DNA from: Pseudomonas bharatica CSV86
GTDB taxonomy: Bacteria; Pseudomonadota; Gammaproteobacteria; Pseudomonadales; Pseudomonadaceae
NCBI RefSeq assembly: GCF_000319305.2
Contig: NZ_AMWJ02000001.1
Coordinates: forward strand, 248,001 to 312,000
DNA length: 64,000 nt
Direction: 5' to 3'
The position numbers and the translations under genes are program-made. The notes below the pieces were generated by a model, which had not been told where the DNA came from, did not search any database, and saw only the letters and a program-made list of their open reading frames with translations. Shown piece by piece: positions 8,953 through 18,307 of the stretch (position 1 is its first letter; every line of letters starts with the position of its first letter).

Positions 8953-9570
8953 ATGGCACTACTTAACGAATTCCAGCAACGCCAGGTCGCCGAGGCCATC
9001 GCCGCCGCCGAGCGCGAAACCGACGCCGAGCTGGTCACCGTCCTGGCCCGCAGCGCCGACGACTACGCCTATGTCCCGCTGGTCTGGGCCAGCCTGCTGG
9101 CGCTGCTGGTGCCGGGACTGCTCTTCTACCTCACCGGCTGGTTCAGCGCCCACGGCCTGCTGCTGACCCAATGGCTGACCTTCATCGTGCTGGTCCTGAT
9201 CCTGCGGTTACCCGTCTTCACCAGCCGCCTGGTGCCGCGCCGGGTTCGCCAGTGGCGCGCGTCGAACCTGGCCCGCCGTCAGTTCCTCGAACAGAACCTG
9301 CACCACACCGCCGGCCGCACCGGGGTGCTGATCTTTGTCTGCGAGGCGGAGCGCTACGTGGAGATACTGGTGGACGACGGCATCGCCGCGCGCCTTGACG
9401 ACCAGGTCTGGGAGGCACTCGTCGCCACGTTCACCGCCCAGGTCCGCGCCGGCCAGGTGCTCGAAGGCTTCCTCACCTGCATCGCTGCCTGCGGTGACCT
9501 GCTCAAGGCCCATGTTCCGGCTACCAGCCAGCGCAACGAACTGCCCAATCGCCTGGTCCTGCTGGAATGA
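8953..9570 (+). CDS. TPM-domain membrane protein
   Basis: The start chosen is the ATG at 8953, with AAAGGAAA six bases upstream; the open frame further left only reads through the REP pair. The 205-residue product begins MALLNEFQQRQVAEAIAAAE. It has two membrane segments (about 35-80: YVPLVWASLLALLVPGLLFY and LLTQWLTFIVLVLILRLPVF). The remainder is TPM-like (GRTGVLIFVCEAERYVEILVDDGIAARL). It forms a cluster with lemA and the preceding TPM gene. This small TPM protein is regularly the third member of such clusters. The function is not established. Confidence 0.85.
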   Translation: MALLNEFQQRQVAEAIAAAERETDAELVTVLARSADDYAYVPLVWASLLALLVPGLLFYLTGWFSAHGLLLTQWLTFIVLVLILRLPVFTSRLVPRRVRQWRASNLARRQFLEQNLHHTAGRTGVLIFVCEAERYVEILVDDGIAARLDDQVWEALVATFTAQVRAGQVLEGFLTCIAACGDLLKAHVPATSQRNELPNRLVLLE

Positions 9571-9648
9571 CGCGCTGATCGAAAACCTGTGCGCTGGCCG
9601 GGCATCCACGTAAAATGCCCGGCATTGAACCCGAGGCACCCCTCTCCC

Positions 9649-10859
9649 ATGTCTGCTATTCCCTCCACCCAGGCCGCGCCGGATGCCCGTGCGCAGTTTC
9701 TCGCTCTGCTCGCCGACGCCCTGCACCAGCAGTCCCTGGTCAAGCTGGTACTGGCCCGGCATGTCGGCGACGAAGCCGACCTGCAGCGCATCACCGCCAA
9801 GCCGCTGACCGTCAAGGGCACGCCCAGCCTGCAATTCGTCTATCGCTACAAGACCCGCGACATCACCCGCAACCTGGCGCTGGACGAGGCCCTGGCGCAG
9901 ATCGGCGAATGGCTGCCGGGTTCGTTCCGCAACGCCCACCTGCTCAGCCTGGCGGATGAAGCGCAACTGGAGTTCAGCAAGAAGGGCAAGCCCATGCTCC
10001 ACCGCAACGCCGCGCAGCAGGTGCGCCAGGTTGCGGCAGGCGAGCATGACCGCGAGAAGAAGCGCTACCTGGAACTGAGCCGGCCCTTCCTTCACGACCT
10101 GGGCGTGACCGACAAGCAGCAGGCGCTGATTCCGGCGATGTCGCGCAAGTGGAAGCAGATCAACAAGTTCATCGAAGTGTTCTCCCACGCCTTCGGCAGC
10201 GTGGCGTTGCCGGTCGAACAGCCGGTGCGGGTGGCGGATTTCGGCTCGGGCAAGGGCTACCTGACGTTCGCCATCCACGACTACCTGAGCAATACGTTGC
10301 AGCGTCCGGCGCAGGTCACTGGCGTGGAACTGCGCGCGGACATGGTCGAGCTATGCAACAAGGCCGCCAGCCACCTGGAGCACCCGGGGCTGGTGTTCGA
10401 ACAGGGTGATGTACGCAGCGTGGTGCCGGCCAGCATCGACGTGATGATCGCCCTGCATGCCTGCGATATCGCCACCGACTACGCGATCCATACCGGCATC
10501 CGTTGTGGAGCCGCGATCATCATGTGCTCGCCGTGCTGCCACAAGCAGATCCGCCCGCAACTGAGCAGCCCGGGCTGCTCAAGCCGATGCTGCAATACGG
10601 CCTGCACCTGGGCCAGCAGGCCGAGATGCTCACTGACAGCCTGCGGGCCCTGTACCTGGAAGCGTGCGGGTATGAAACCAAGGTGTTCGAGTTCATTTCG
10701 TTGGAACACACCAACAAGAACAAGATGATCCTCGCGACCAAGCGCAAGGAGGCGGGGGATCCGGCGGTGTTGCTGGAGAAGATTGCCGAGCTGAAGGCGT
10801 TCTATGGGGTTTCGGAGCACTGCCTTGAAACGCTGCTGCGGGCGGATGGGTTGATTTGA
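9649..10859 (+). pseudogene. Class I SAM-dependent methyltransferase, one-base frameshift near 10575
   Basis: The product starts MSAIPSTQAAPDARAQFLAL. The SAM-binding motif I is VRVADFGSGKGYLTFAIHDYL, followed by VTGVELRADMVELC and ALHACDIATDYAI. The frame breaks after CSPCCHKQIRPQLSSPG, where CCCGGGCTG lacks one C. It resumes as LLKPMLQYGLHLGQQAEM and ends RADGLI at 10859. Restored length is about 403 residues. The CCHK motif and layout fit a conserved Pseudomonas methyltransferase family probably acting on RNA or a small molecule; I cannot name the substrate. Confidence 0.8.
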
Positions 10860-10871
10860 GGGTGTGGCTGA

Positions 10872-10955
10872 TGGCCTCATCGCTGGCAAGCCAGCTCCCA
10901 CAGGGTCCGCGTGCGCCGTTGGACCTGTGGGAGCTGGCTTGCCAGCGATGAGGCC
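10872..10955. repeat. REP inverted pair
   Basis: Two inverted REP cores extended with GGCCTCATCGCTGGC on the left and GCCAGCGATGAGGCC on the right make a hairpin just past the methyltransferase stop. They may act as its transcript end. Confidence 0.9.
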
Positions 10956-11167
10956 AGGATGGGCAACCCATCCATAAACTGTTGCATATCAGTCGTGAAC
11001 TTCACCGATTTCCGACTTTCTTGTAGGTAATTTCCCAAGCATACTCCCCGACCCCGCCTGGTGGTTGCGTCATGTGGAAACGCTGCCTAGTCTGCGTCGG
11101 TCGTCGCGATATTGACGATGCCGGATTAGCAGTTCGGCTATGAGCAAACCATCAGCCAGCGCTTTAT

Positions 11168-11244
11168 GGCGGCTGTACGTGTGGGCGCCTTTGGGCGCGC
11201 CGGGTTTGCTCATTGACCGGTCTGCTAACCCACGTACAGTCGCC
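11168..11244 (+). repeat. Structured repeat, copy A, upstream of the DUF6124 gene
   Basis: Outer arms GGCGGCTGTACGTG and CACGTACAGTCGCC pair. Inside are a small hairpin (GCGCC TTT GGCGC) and a conserved segment CCGGGTTTGCTC-TTGACCGG with CCGG ends. Copy B at 11581-11657 keeps the fold with changed paired bases. This suggests selection on RNA or single-stranded DNA structure. Confidence 0.7.
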
Positions 11245-11298
11245 ACCCTTCGTTTAGCAGCGGATGTGGCCCACTCGAACTTCAGTGAGCACCACACC

Positions 11299-11541
11299 AT
11301 GAAAAAGCTTGTCCCCGATCCACCTCCCGCCCTCTGCGTCGGCCCCGGCCTCTCCCATGAAGAAGCCATCACCCGCGCGGTGGAACACCTCACCAGAGCC
11401 ATCCTCAAGACCTCATACCTTCCCGACCCGCCCGATGCACGGCACCGGGAAATGCTCAGTGACGCCGTGCTGAACATGCGGATCTCCAAGGCCTTGCTGG
11501 CGATTGCCCAATCGCCGTCACCGGTGACCATACCGGTATGA
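11299..11541 (+). CDS. DUF6124 family small protein
   Basis: This 80-residue protein starts MKKLVPDPPPALCVGPGLSH. A predicted amphipathic helical body follows (EEAITRAVEHLTRAILKTSY, REMLSDAVLNMRISKALLAI). The N-terminal K-x-x-PDPP signature is that of small Pseudomonas proteins in DUF6124, whose function is unknown. The longer open frame upstream (from 11140) is rejected because it reads through the structured repeat and because the family begins at this methionine. The gene is followed at once by a strong terminator, so it is monocistronic, and it is framed by the two structured repeats. Confidence 0.7.
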   Translation: MKKLVPDPPPALCVGPGLSHEEAITRAVEHLTRAILKTSYLPDPPDARHREMLSDAVLNMRISKALLAIAQSPSPVTIPV

Positions 11542-11572
11542 AAAAAGCCGCGGGGCCTGGCTCCGCGGCTTT
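11542..11572 (+). terminator. Rho-independent terminator of the DUF6124 gene
   Basis: AAGCCGCGG pairs with CCGCGGCTT around GGCCTGGCT-like loop bases; an A-run precedes the stem and T residues follow. It begins one base after the stop codon. Confidence 0.85.
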
Positions 11573-11580
11573 GTCGTTTA

Positions 11581-11657
11581 TGGCTGCTGTACGCGAGGGC
11601 ACCTCAGGGTGCGCCGGGTTTGCTCGTTGACCGGTCTGCTAACTCTCGTACAGCCGC
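11581..11657 (+). repeat. Structured repeat, copy B
   Basis: This is the second copy of the element at 11168-11244. The outer arms are GCTGTACG and CGTACAGC. The inner hairpin is GCACC TCA GGTGC, where copy A has GCGCC and GGCGC. The loop segment CCGGGTTTGCTC-TTGACCGGTC is almost identical. The compensating change in the inner stem supports a real structure. Confidence 0.68.
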
Positions 11658-11667
11658 CTCCACCCCC

Positions 11668-14236
11668 TCAGAAGAACCGCGTCACACTCACCCTGGCATT
11701 GCGCCCCGTGCTGTAGACGTTGTTGTCACTCAGCATCGGCGCGTAATCCCGGTTGAACATGTTGTCGAGGACGAAGTTGACCTCGGTGCCCTTGAGGTAT
11801 GGCTGGCGCGGCTTCCAGCTGGCGAACAGGCCCTGGACGTTGTAGGCATCGTTGGCGCGGTGGTCCCAGGCGCTGTCGCCAAGGGCGCTGCCCAGGTCGC
11901 CCGGGCCGTACTTGTCGCTGGGCAGGCGGTCGGTCTGGCGTACCCATAGGCCTTTCCAGCCCACCACCGCGTCCCATTCGGGAATCTTCACGCCCAGGCG
12001 CGCCACCCATTTCGGTGCCTGTACATCACGCGCCCAGACATCCTCTGCCCAGGGGTTGGTGTAGGCGCCTTCATGCTTGCCGGTCATCCAGGTGTAGGAC
12101 AGGGTGCCGAACAGCCTGCTGGAGTCGTAGAAGCTTTCCACCTCGAAGCCCTTGTAGGTCACGCCGTCGAGGTTGCGGTAGTTGCCGATCAGGTAGTTGC
12201 CGCAGGCCCTGCTGATACTGGCCCCGGTCGGGTTCTGCGCCTGGCACTCGACGCCGAGGTTCTTGAAGATCTCGTCCTTGACCTTGTTGCGGAACAGGGT
12301 GGTGCGCACCTGCAGGTTGTCGTCGTTGAACAGCAACCCGGAGAAGTCGGTGACATTACCGGCGCGCAAGGCGGTGATGCGTTCCGGGTCGAGGTTGCGG
12401 CTGGTAGCACTGCGGCTGCTGGCGGCGCTCTGCACTTCGTACTGCTCGTCGATCACCGGGGCCGCCAGGTTTTCGAGTAGTCGGCGAAAAAGGCGGTGTT
12501 ATCGGTGGCACGCCAGAACAGCGCCAGGCGCGGCGACCAGCCGGTGTAGGTCTTGTCACCGTAGTCATGGCCGGCGGAGGCGACGTTGTAGAACGGGGCG
12601 TCGTTCTGCTCGCCACGGTTGCGCACGTGGTCGTAGCGCAGCGACGGGGTGAGGGTCACCTGGCCCAGGGTGATGGCGTCCTGTACGTAGGCGCTGTTGG
12701 TGTCCACCTTGCCGTGGGGCATGAAGGCCGGCTGGAAATGGCCGTAGTTGTAGTTCCGGGTGTTGTACGTGGCACCGGGCATCCACATGTCCACTTCCCG
12801 GGCATGCCGGTGCAGTTCGACGCCGGTAGTCAGCGAGTGCTCCAGCACACCGGTGTCGAACTGCGAGGTGTTACGCACTTCGACGTTGCGGTCCTTGTAC
12901 TCGGTGTCCATCCTGCGCCCGCCGGTGGCGAGCTGGAAGAAGGCGTTGGGCCCGCGTTCGTCGGTCTGGTCGACGTCGGACTCCGAGTACTTCACCTCGA
13001 GGTTGACCCACGGGTTGTCCACCGGCTGGTAGCGGTACTTCACCGACCAGGTGGTGTCGATGGTTTCGCGGTCGGCCAGGAAGCGGCGAATGGCCTGGTC
13101 GTAGCCGTAGCGGTCGATGTTGGCCTGGGTGGGGGCGTGGAATAGTTGGTCGACGAATAACGGGTCATGCGCTCGTTCTTCGAGCGCGAGTAGGAGAGGC
13201 CGAGGGACTGCTCGTCGGTGAGCTGGACATTCAGCTTGAACAGCCCGCCTTCCAGGTCCTGGGCGCTGTCGGGCAGGCGCTTGGGGTTGATCGGGTACTG
13301 GTTGCGCGGGTCGGGCAGCGACGAGGCCAGCTTGAAGTCATCGCCATCGCGCTTGGTCAGGTACACCAGGGCGTCGATGCGGCGGTCCTCGGTGCGACCG
13401 AACAGTGCCGAGCTGTACACCTGCTGATGATCGTTGCTGGAGTAGCCGTACTTGACCATGGCGCCGCTGTCGCGACCTTCTTCGAGCAGGTCCGGGGCGT
13501 CCTTGGTGGTCATGTTGACACTCCCGCCGAGGCCGCCGAGGCCGCCGTTGCCGACGAAGGGCGAGTGCGGGCCTTTCTCCACTTCGATGTGCTTGATCAG
13601 TTCCGGCTCGATGAACATGGTGCCTTGCTGATAGCGCTCAAAGCCGGTCTTGGTGGCGCCATCGACGGTCAGCTGGATGTCCTCGGCGTCGCCCATGCCC
13701 CAGATGTTGATCTTCTGTCCGCCGGGCAGCATCGAACCGGCCATCTCCACGCCGGGCAGGGTGCTCAGCAGCGTGGGCACGTTGTTCGCCTGTTCGCGAT
13801 CGATATCGCGCTGGGTCAGGGTCGAGCGGCCGACGGTGGCGGGGGTGACCTGCTGGCCGTCGCCGACAATGCTCAGGGCGCCAAGCTGGAGGCTGGTGTT
13901 GTCGTTGCCGGGAGGCGTGGTCTCGCTCTCCCGGGCCCGGACCACGAAGGTGTTGCCGACCTTGACCAGGGCGAAGCGGCTGCGGGCGAGCAGGCGGGTG
14001 ATGGCTTCCTCGGCGCTGAACTCGCCGTTGATGGCCGGCGCGGACACATTGCGCAGCAGGTTTTCGTCGAACAGCAATGGCACCTTGGCCTGCTGCGCCA
14101 CCTGGCTCAGCGACGTGGCCAGCGACTGCGCCGGCAATTGCAACTGCACCGGCGCGGCCTGGGCCTGCAGACTCAGGGCCAGGCACACGGCAAGCAGCGA
14201 TGGGCGGGCTGGCAACGGCTTGAAAGCTCGAAACAT
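11668..14236 (-). pseudogene. TonB-dependent receptor with STN signalling domain, heme-type, two one-base frameshifts
   Basis: The start chosen is the ATG at 14236 after GGGGGAA. It gives a signal peptide (ending QAQAAP) and an N-terminal STN domain (LQLPAQSLATSLSQVAQQAK, residues about 30-95), then the plug (NNVPTLLSTLPGVEMAGS, IQLTVDGATKTGFERYQQG, IEVEKGPHSPFVGNGG). The beta-barrel ends in NARVSVTRFF with the terminal aromatic. The frame breaks near 13141 (TATTCCAC lacks a T) and near 12474 (CTCGAAAAC lacks a G). The STN domain and the adjacent FecI/FecR genes mark a transducer that signals its own induction. The plug resembles heme/hemoglobin receptors (HxuA/HasR), but the ligand is inferred. 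Confidence 0.85.
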
Positions 14237-14370
14237 GAATTCCCCCGGAACGGCCAAAGGCCAAAAAAGACGGTGTTGACGGCGCAGTCGGGGAGGAAGA
14301 CGCGGGGCGGGGAAAACCCTCACCTGCGAATGAAAATATTTCTTACCAAGCTCTTCTGAGACAGAACACG

Positions 14371-14466
14371 GACCCTGTGGGAGCTGGCTTGCCAGCGATG
14401 AGGCTGGCATGGGCAATGATGTTGCCAGGTCTGGCCTAATCGCTGGCAAGCCAGCTCCCACAGGGT
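14371..14466. repeat. REP inverted pair
   Basis: Two inverted REP cores separated by about 40 bases lie between fecR and the receptor gene, so they may reduce read-through from fecIR into the receptor. Confidence 0.9.
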
Positions 14467-14486
14467 TTTTTGGCGCTCCCGTCAGA

Positions 14487-15434
14487 TTACTTGCGCTCGA
14501 TACGCATCCGCCCGTCCGCCAGCGCCACGGTCTTCACCGGCAGCAACACCGGCAGGGCATTCAGCAGCGCATCCGGATCATGTACATCGAGGTTGCCGGA
14601 AACCTTGTATCCGCCCAGCCCCGGATCGGCCAGCAGCACCGCCGCCGGCCGGTACAGCGAGAGCTCGTCCACCAGGCTCGCCAGCTCGCGATTGCGGAAC
14701 GCCACGTGCCCGCCGCGCCAGTCAGCCACTTCGCCGTCGCTCAAGGCCTGCCGGCTCAGGTCGCCACGGGCCAGGTTGTACACCGCGCGCTGTCGTTCGC
14801 CCACCAGCAACGGCTGGCGACGTTCCCCTGGGGTTTCGAAGGCGACCAGGCCATGGGACACGCTGAGCACCAGCTCGCGCTCGCCGCGGCGCAGGTCGAA
14901 GGCCGTGCCCACCACCCGCAAGCGCGCAGTGCCGGCATCGACGAAGAGCGGCCGTTCCTTGTCCGGGGCGACGTCCAGATAAACCTGGCCCTGCTCCAGA
15001 TGCACCAGGCGCCGCTCGGCATCGAAGTCGATGCTCAGGCGTGTGTTGGCATTGAGCTGCAGGCGCGTGCCATCGGGCAGGGTGACGTTGGTGGGCTGTC
15101 CGTCCTGGCTGGCCAACTGGCGCTGGACCGAAGTGGCAGGCACGCCGATAGTGCCGGCGAGCAGGGCGCAGACCAGCGCCGCCGCCGTTGCCAGCGCGGG
15201 GCGCCAGGACGCGGTCCTGCGTGGCCGCAACTGGACCGGTTTGTCCAGTGCCTTCAGCGCGGCGAGATCGTCCCACAGCTCTTCGAATTGCTGGTAGGCG
15301 CGGGCGTGGCCGGGCTGTTCCAGCCACTGCGCGAAGGCCTTGCGCGAGGCCCGCGTGTGGTCGTTGCGGTTGCGCGTGAACCAGCTCGCCGCCTGGGCGT
15401 CGAGCGAACGGATGTCCGTTTCAGGTAGGGTCAT
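14487..15434 (-). CDS. FecR-family anti-sigma factor/signal transducer
   Basis: The protein has 315 residues. The cytoplasmic N-terminus contains AASWFTRNRNDHTRASRKAF and AQWLEQPGHARAYQQFEELW (DUF4880-like). A single membrane segment follows (ALATAAALVCALLAGTIGVPA, about 85-105), then a FecR periplasmic domain (VTLPDGTRLQLNANTRLSID) and a C-terminal STN-contact domain. It should hold the sigma factor inactive until the loaded receptor signals through its STN domain. It overlaps the sigma gene by four bases (ATGA), so the two are one operon. Confidence 0.9.
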   Translation of the reverse strand: MTLPETDIRSLDAQAASWFTRNRNDHTRASRKAFAQWLEQPGHARAYQQFEELWDDLAALKALDKPVQLRPRRTASWRPALATAAALVCALLAGTIGVPATSVQRQLASQDGQPTNVTLPDGTRLQLNANTRLSIDFDAERRLVHLEQGQVYLDVAPDKERPLFVDAGTARLRVVGTAFDLRRGERELVLSVSHGLVAFETPGERRQPLLVGERQRAVYNLARGDLSRQALSDGEVADWRGGHVAFRNRELASLVDELSLYRPAAVLLADPGLGGYKVSGNLDVHDPDALLNALPVLLPVKTVALADGRMRIERK

Positions 15435-15973
15435 TCCGGTTGCTCCGCAACGTTGTCACTGTCCAGGCGCTGTTTGCAGTAGAGCAATCCAGCGGCGATG
15501 TGCTTTTCCACCATGCTGACGGAAATCCCCATGCGTGCGCTGATCTGTGCCTGACTCAAACCTTCGAAGCGGTGCAGCATAAGGGCTTCGCGGCGGCGCG
15601 GCGAGAGTTCGGCCAGGACTATTTTCAAGCGTTCCAGGCGTTGCATGCGCTGCGCTGCAGCCAGGGGATCGGCCGCGCAAGCTTCGCTGGTGCCTGCTTC
15701 CCCGCTGTCGGCCTGGTCGTCGATCACCCCATGGCGGACTTTCTGCCGGCGCCAATGATCGCGCAGCAGGTTGCGTGCCATCTGGAACAGGTACGCGCGC
15801 GGCTGCTCGACCCGGGCCCTGTCGCGGTAGCCCAGCCATTGGGTGAAGACGTCCTGGGTCATGTCCGCGGCATCGCTGGCGTTATCCATGCGCTTGCGCA
15901 GGAAGTGCAGGATATCGGCGTAGAAGCCATGGCAGGTGTCCTGTGCGAAGCGATCGGGTTTGGTGCGCTGCAT
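15431..15973 (-). CDS. FecI-type ECF sigma factor
   Basis: The protein has 180 residues, the normal size. Region 2 contains DNASDAADMTQDVFTQWLGY and RAYLFQMARNLLRDHWRRQK. Region 4 contains LSPRRREALMLHRFEGLSQAQI followed by ARMGISVSMVEKHIAAGLLYC, the helix-turn-helix for the -35 element. It should direct RNA polymerase to the receptor promoter. A Fur-like site lies about 50 bases upstream, consistent with iron control of the operon. Confidence 0.92.
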   Translation of the reverse strand: MQRTKPDRFAQDTCHGFYADILHFLRKRMDNASDAADMTQDVFTQWLGYRDRARVEQPRAYLFQMARNLLRDHWRRQKVRHGVIDDQADSGEAGTSEACAADPLAAAQRMQRLERLKIVLAELSPRRREALMLHRFEGLSQAQISARMGISVSMVEKHIAAGLLYCKQRLDSDNVAEQPE

Positions 15974-16020
15974 GCGAACTTTCCAGGAAATGCCGGAAGG
16001 GAAAGGTCGCGAATGTTATC

Positions 16021-16039
16021 GAGAATTATTGCTATTTGC
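16021..16039 (-). promoter_or_regulatory. Candidate Fur box upstream of the ECF sigma gene
   Basis: The minus strand reads GCAAATAGCAATAATTCTC, which matches the 19-bp Fur consensus at 12 positions. It lies in an AT-rich stretch 48-66 bases before the sigma-factor ATG. A match of this quality is suggestive only. Confidence 0.45.
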
Positions 16040-16048
16040 TACTCGATA

Positions 16049-17071
16049 TCAGCGGCGTTTCCGAGTGATCGCCGCCGGCGCTGGAACGTTAAGATCGGCG
16101 CTGCCCAGCGGGTGGCTGGTGGCGTCGAAGAAATACAGGGCGATATCCGGCGTGTCCCCGAAGATCCGCATGAAATGCTGTTTCTGGCTGATGATGGCGG
16201 CCTCGCTCAACGGCAGGATCGCGATGGCCAGATGAGGCGGCCGGGCCTGCTGGATGGCGTGCAGCAGATGGCGGTCGGCGCGGTCCAGGTGATGGCCGAA
16301 CAGGCACAGGCCTTCAGCATGGTTGGACAGGGCAGCGTAGCTCCAGGTCAGGTAGTCGGAGCTGCGGATCGCCCTGAGCTTGTGCTCGCTGGTGCATTCG
16401 TTGACGAACAGGGGCACGTCCCCCGGCGTGTTGATGGCAAAACCGTCGAGCAACTGGCTGCCAGTGGCGGCGCGCAGGCGTGTACCGCCGTTTTCGGTGC
16501 GCAGCAGGTGCAGGCCGCCATGCAGGTAGTGCAGGCGGGTGCCTTGGCCATGGGTGCGGCTGACATCGAAGTGACCATCCTCGTCGAACAGAGACTGGAA
16601 GCCTTGCGGGTCATGGCTCATCGCCCAATGGCAGAGCAGGTCGTAGTTGCCGCTGAATATGCTGCGGTAGTTGCGCAGTTCGCTGTTGATCGTGGCGAGG
16701 GTGGCCTCGGGCAGCAGTTTCCAGGGGATGTGCACGCTGCGCACGGCATGGATCAGCGCTTCCTTGATCGCGTAATAGCGGTTCAGCGGCGCCGACGAGC
16801 CGATCGCCAGCGCGGCATTGACCCGCACCGTGGTGTTGAGGGCGCTGAGCACGGGCTCGAACAGCTCGCTGCCCAAGGACTTGAACAGCGCCTGGTCGCT
16901 GACCCCGAGCGGCTTGTTGCGCACCCGCTGGGCGATTTCGAACAGCGAGAAATAGCTGAACGGCCGCCAGATCGCCCGGCTGGCACCATTGCCCAGCAGC
17001 AGGCCAGTGCAGGGATGGCGGGCGGCGAGGTCTGGCCAGGAGGCGAGGGAAGCGTCTAGGTCGGCGGTCAT
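16049..17071 (-). CDS. DUF4917 family protein
   Basis: The predicted product has 340 residues from MTADLDASLASWPDLAARHP; an upstream ATG at 17137 would add 22 residues with no family support. Conserved features are LLLGNGASRAIWRPFSYFSL near the N-terminus, IFSGNYDLLCHWAM in the middle, THGQGTRLHYLHGGLHL, and LCLFGHHLDRADRHLLHAI near the C-terminus. The GNG and FSGNYDLL-type motifs recall SIR2-fold proteins, which DUF4917 proteins resemble, so NAD or nucleotide binding is possible. It faces away from glpQ. No role is known. Confidence 0.78.
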   Translation of the reverse strand: MTADLDASLASWPDLAARHPCTGLLLGNGASRAIWRPFSYFSLFEIAQRVRNKPLGVSDQALFKSLGSELFEPVLSALNTTVRVNAALAIGSSAPLNRYYAIKEALIHAVRSVHIPWKLLPEATLATINSELRNYRSIFSGNYDLLCHWAMSHDPQGFQSLFDEDGHFDVSRTHGQGTRLHYLHGGLHLLRTENGGTRLRAATGSQLLDGFAINTPGDVPLFVNECTSEHKLRAIRSSDYLTWSYAALSNHAEGLCLFGHHLDRADRHLLHAIQQARPPHLAIAILPLSEAAIISQKQHFMRIFGDTPDIALYFFDATSHPLGSADLNVPAPAAITRKRR

Positions 17072-17185
17072 GGCGTATCTCGTAGGAATCTGTTGCAAAT
17101 CGGCAGGGCGGGACTTTAGCACGCCACGGGTTGTCATCCGGGACGGCGACTATGCTTCGGGCCGGTTTTTACAAGGAGACAGCCA

Positions 17186-18253
17186 ATGCGATTGAAGGAC
17201 ATCTGCCTGGGCCTGGCCCTGGTCGGCCTCACATTCCAGATCCAGGCCAGCGACACTGCGGCGCTGGCGAAAGCCCAGGGCATTCCGTATCCCGCCGTTA
17301 TCGCCCACCGCGGTGCTTCCCATGACGCACCGGAATCCACCGCCGCGGCCTACCAGCTTGCCCGGGACCTTGGCGCCGACTACCTGGAGCTGGATCTGCA
17401 ACGCAGCCGTGATGGCGTGCTGGTGGTGGTGCATGATGACGACCTGGGTCGCACCAGCGACGTGGCCGAGCGTTTTCCCGAGCGCAAGGCCAGTCCGGTC
17501 AGTGCCTTCACCCTGGCCGAATTGAAGACGCTGGATGCCGGCAGCTGGTTCAACCGTGCTTACCCGGACCGCGCGCGACCCACCTTCGCTGGCTTGAAGA
17601 TCCTCACCCTGGACGAGGTGATGGATATCGCCGAAGCCAATCCGGCGCGCACGCCCGGGCTGTATATCGAGACCAAGGTGCCGAACCAGTTTCCCGGGAT
17701 CGAACAGGACCTGCAAAAGGCCCTGGAAAAGCGCGGCTGGCTCGATCAGCCCGGGCGGGTAGTGTTGCAGACCTTCGACCGCAACAGCCTGGCCCTGCTG
17801 CACAAGGCCATGCCGCAAACGCCGAAGGTCTTGCTGTTGTGGCTGGGCGAGGACCATGTCGAGGCAGCGCCGGGCCAGGCCTTCGCCGAATCCGGCCTGC
17901 CCGACAAGGCTGCCTGGTATGCCCGCCAGCAGCCGAAGGACCGTGGCGAATTCGAGCGCTGGCTGGACATCGCCAAACACACGGGCGCCGTCGGCATCGG
18001 GCCGTCCACCGCACTCGCCGCCGGCGGCGAGCAGAGTTATGCCGACCTGGCCCAGCCGTGGATGAATCGCATGGCGCATGAAAAGGGCCTGCTGGTGCAT
18101 GTCTACACCGTCGATGAGCCGGTGGATTTCAAGCGGGTCAGCGAGGCGGGCGTGGATGGCATCTTTACCAACAGGCCGGGTGCGCTGCTGAAATACCATG
18201 GCCGACCGGTAGCGCAGGATGAAGCGCTGCTGCTCGGGGCCGGCGGCTGGTAA
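17186..18253 (+). CDS. glpQ: Periplasmic glycerophosphodiester phosphodiesterase
   Basis: The protein has 355 residues with a signal peptide (MRLKDICLGLALVGLTFQIQ-AS). The GDPD barrel carries the catalytic IAHRGASHDAPESTAAAY (HRG...PE). Metal ligands lie in YLELDLQRSRDGVLVVVHDD (ELD and HD), followed by YIETKVP and VHVYTVDEP. It hydrolyses glycerophosphodiesters to glycerol-3-phosphate and an alcohol in the periplasm. Length and layout match GlpQ. AAGGAGA lies eight bases before the ATG. It is apparently transcribed separately from the LysE-type gene that follows 54 bases later. Confidence 0.92.
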   Translation: MRLKDICLGLALVGLTFQIQASDTAALAKAQGIPYPAVIAHRGASHDAPESTAAAYQLARDLGADYLELDLQRSRDGVLVVVHDDDLGRTSDVAERFPERKASPVSAFTLAELKTLDAGSWFNRAYPDRARPTFAGLKILTLDEVMDIAEANPARTPGLYIETKVPNQFPGIEQDLQKALEKRGWLDQPGRVVLQTFDRNSLALLHKAMPQTPKVLLLWLGEDHVEAAPGQAFAESGLPDKAAWYARQQPKDRGEFERWLDIAKHTGAVGIGPSTALAAGGEQSYADLAQPWMNRMAHEKGLLVHVYTVDEPVDFKRVSEAGVDGIFTNRPGALLKYHGRPVAQDEALLLGAGGW

Positions 18254-18307
18254 GCCTCCCTGGAGGCGGCGTAGACTGCGGCCTCCACCTTTTGGGACCC
18301 CAGCGTC

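Noticed and set aside
7464..14236. Reading the core frameshifts as evidence for pseudogene formation in this strain
   Set aside because: The same one-base fault appears in unrelated core and ICE genes, and the sequence on both sides of each break is well conserved, which fits sequencing error better.
14270..14360. A Fur box or FecI-dependent promoter in the AT-rich stretch before the TonB receptor
   Set aside because: The stretch AGAAATATTTTC is AT-rich but matches neither consensus well enough to call.
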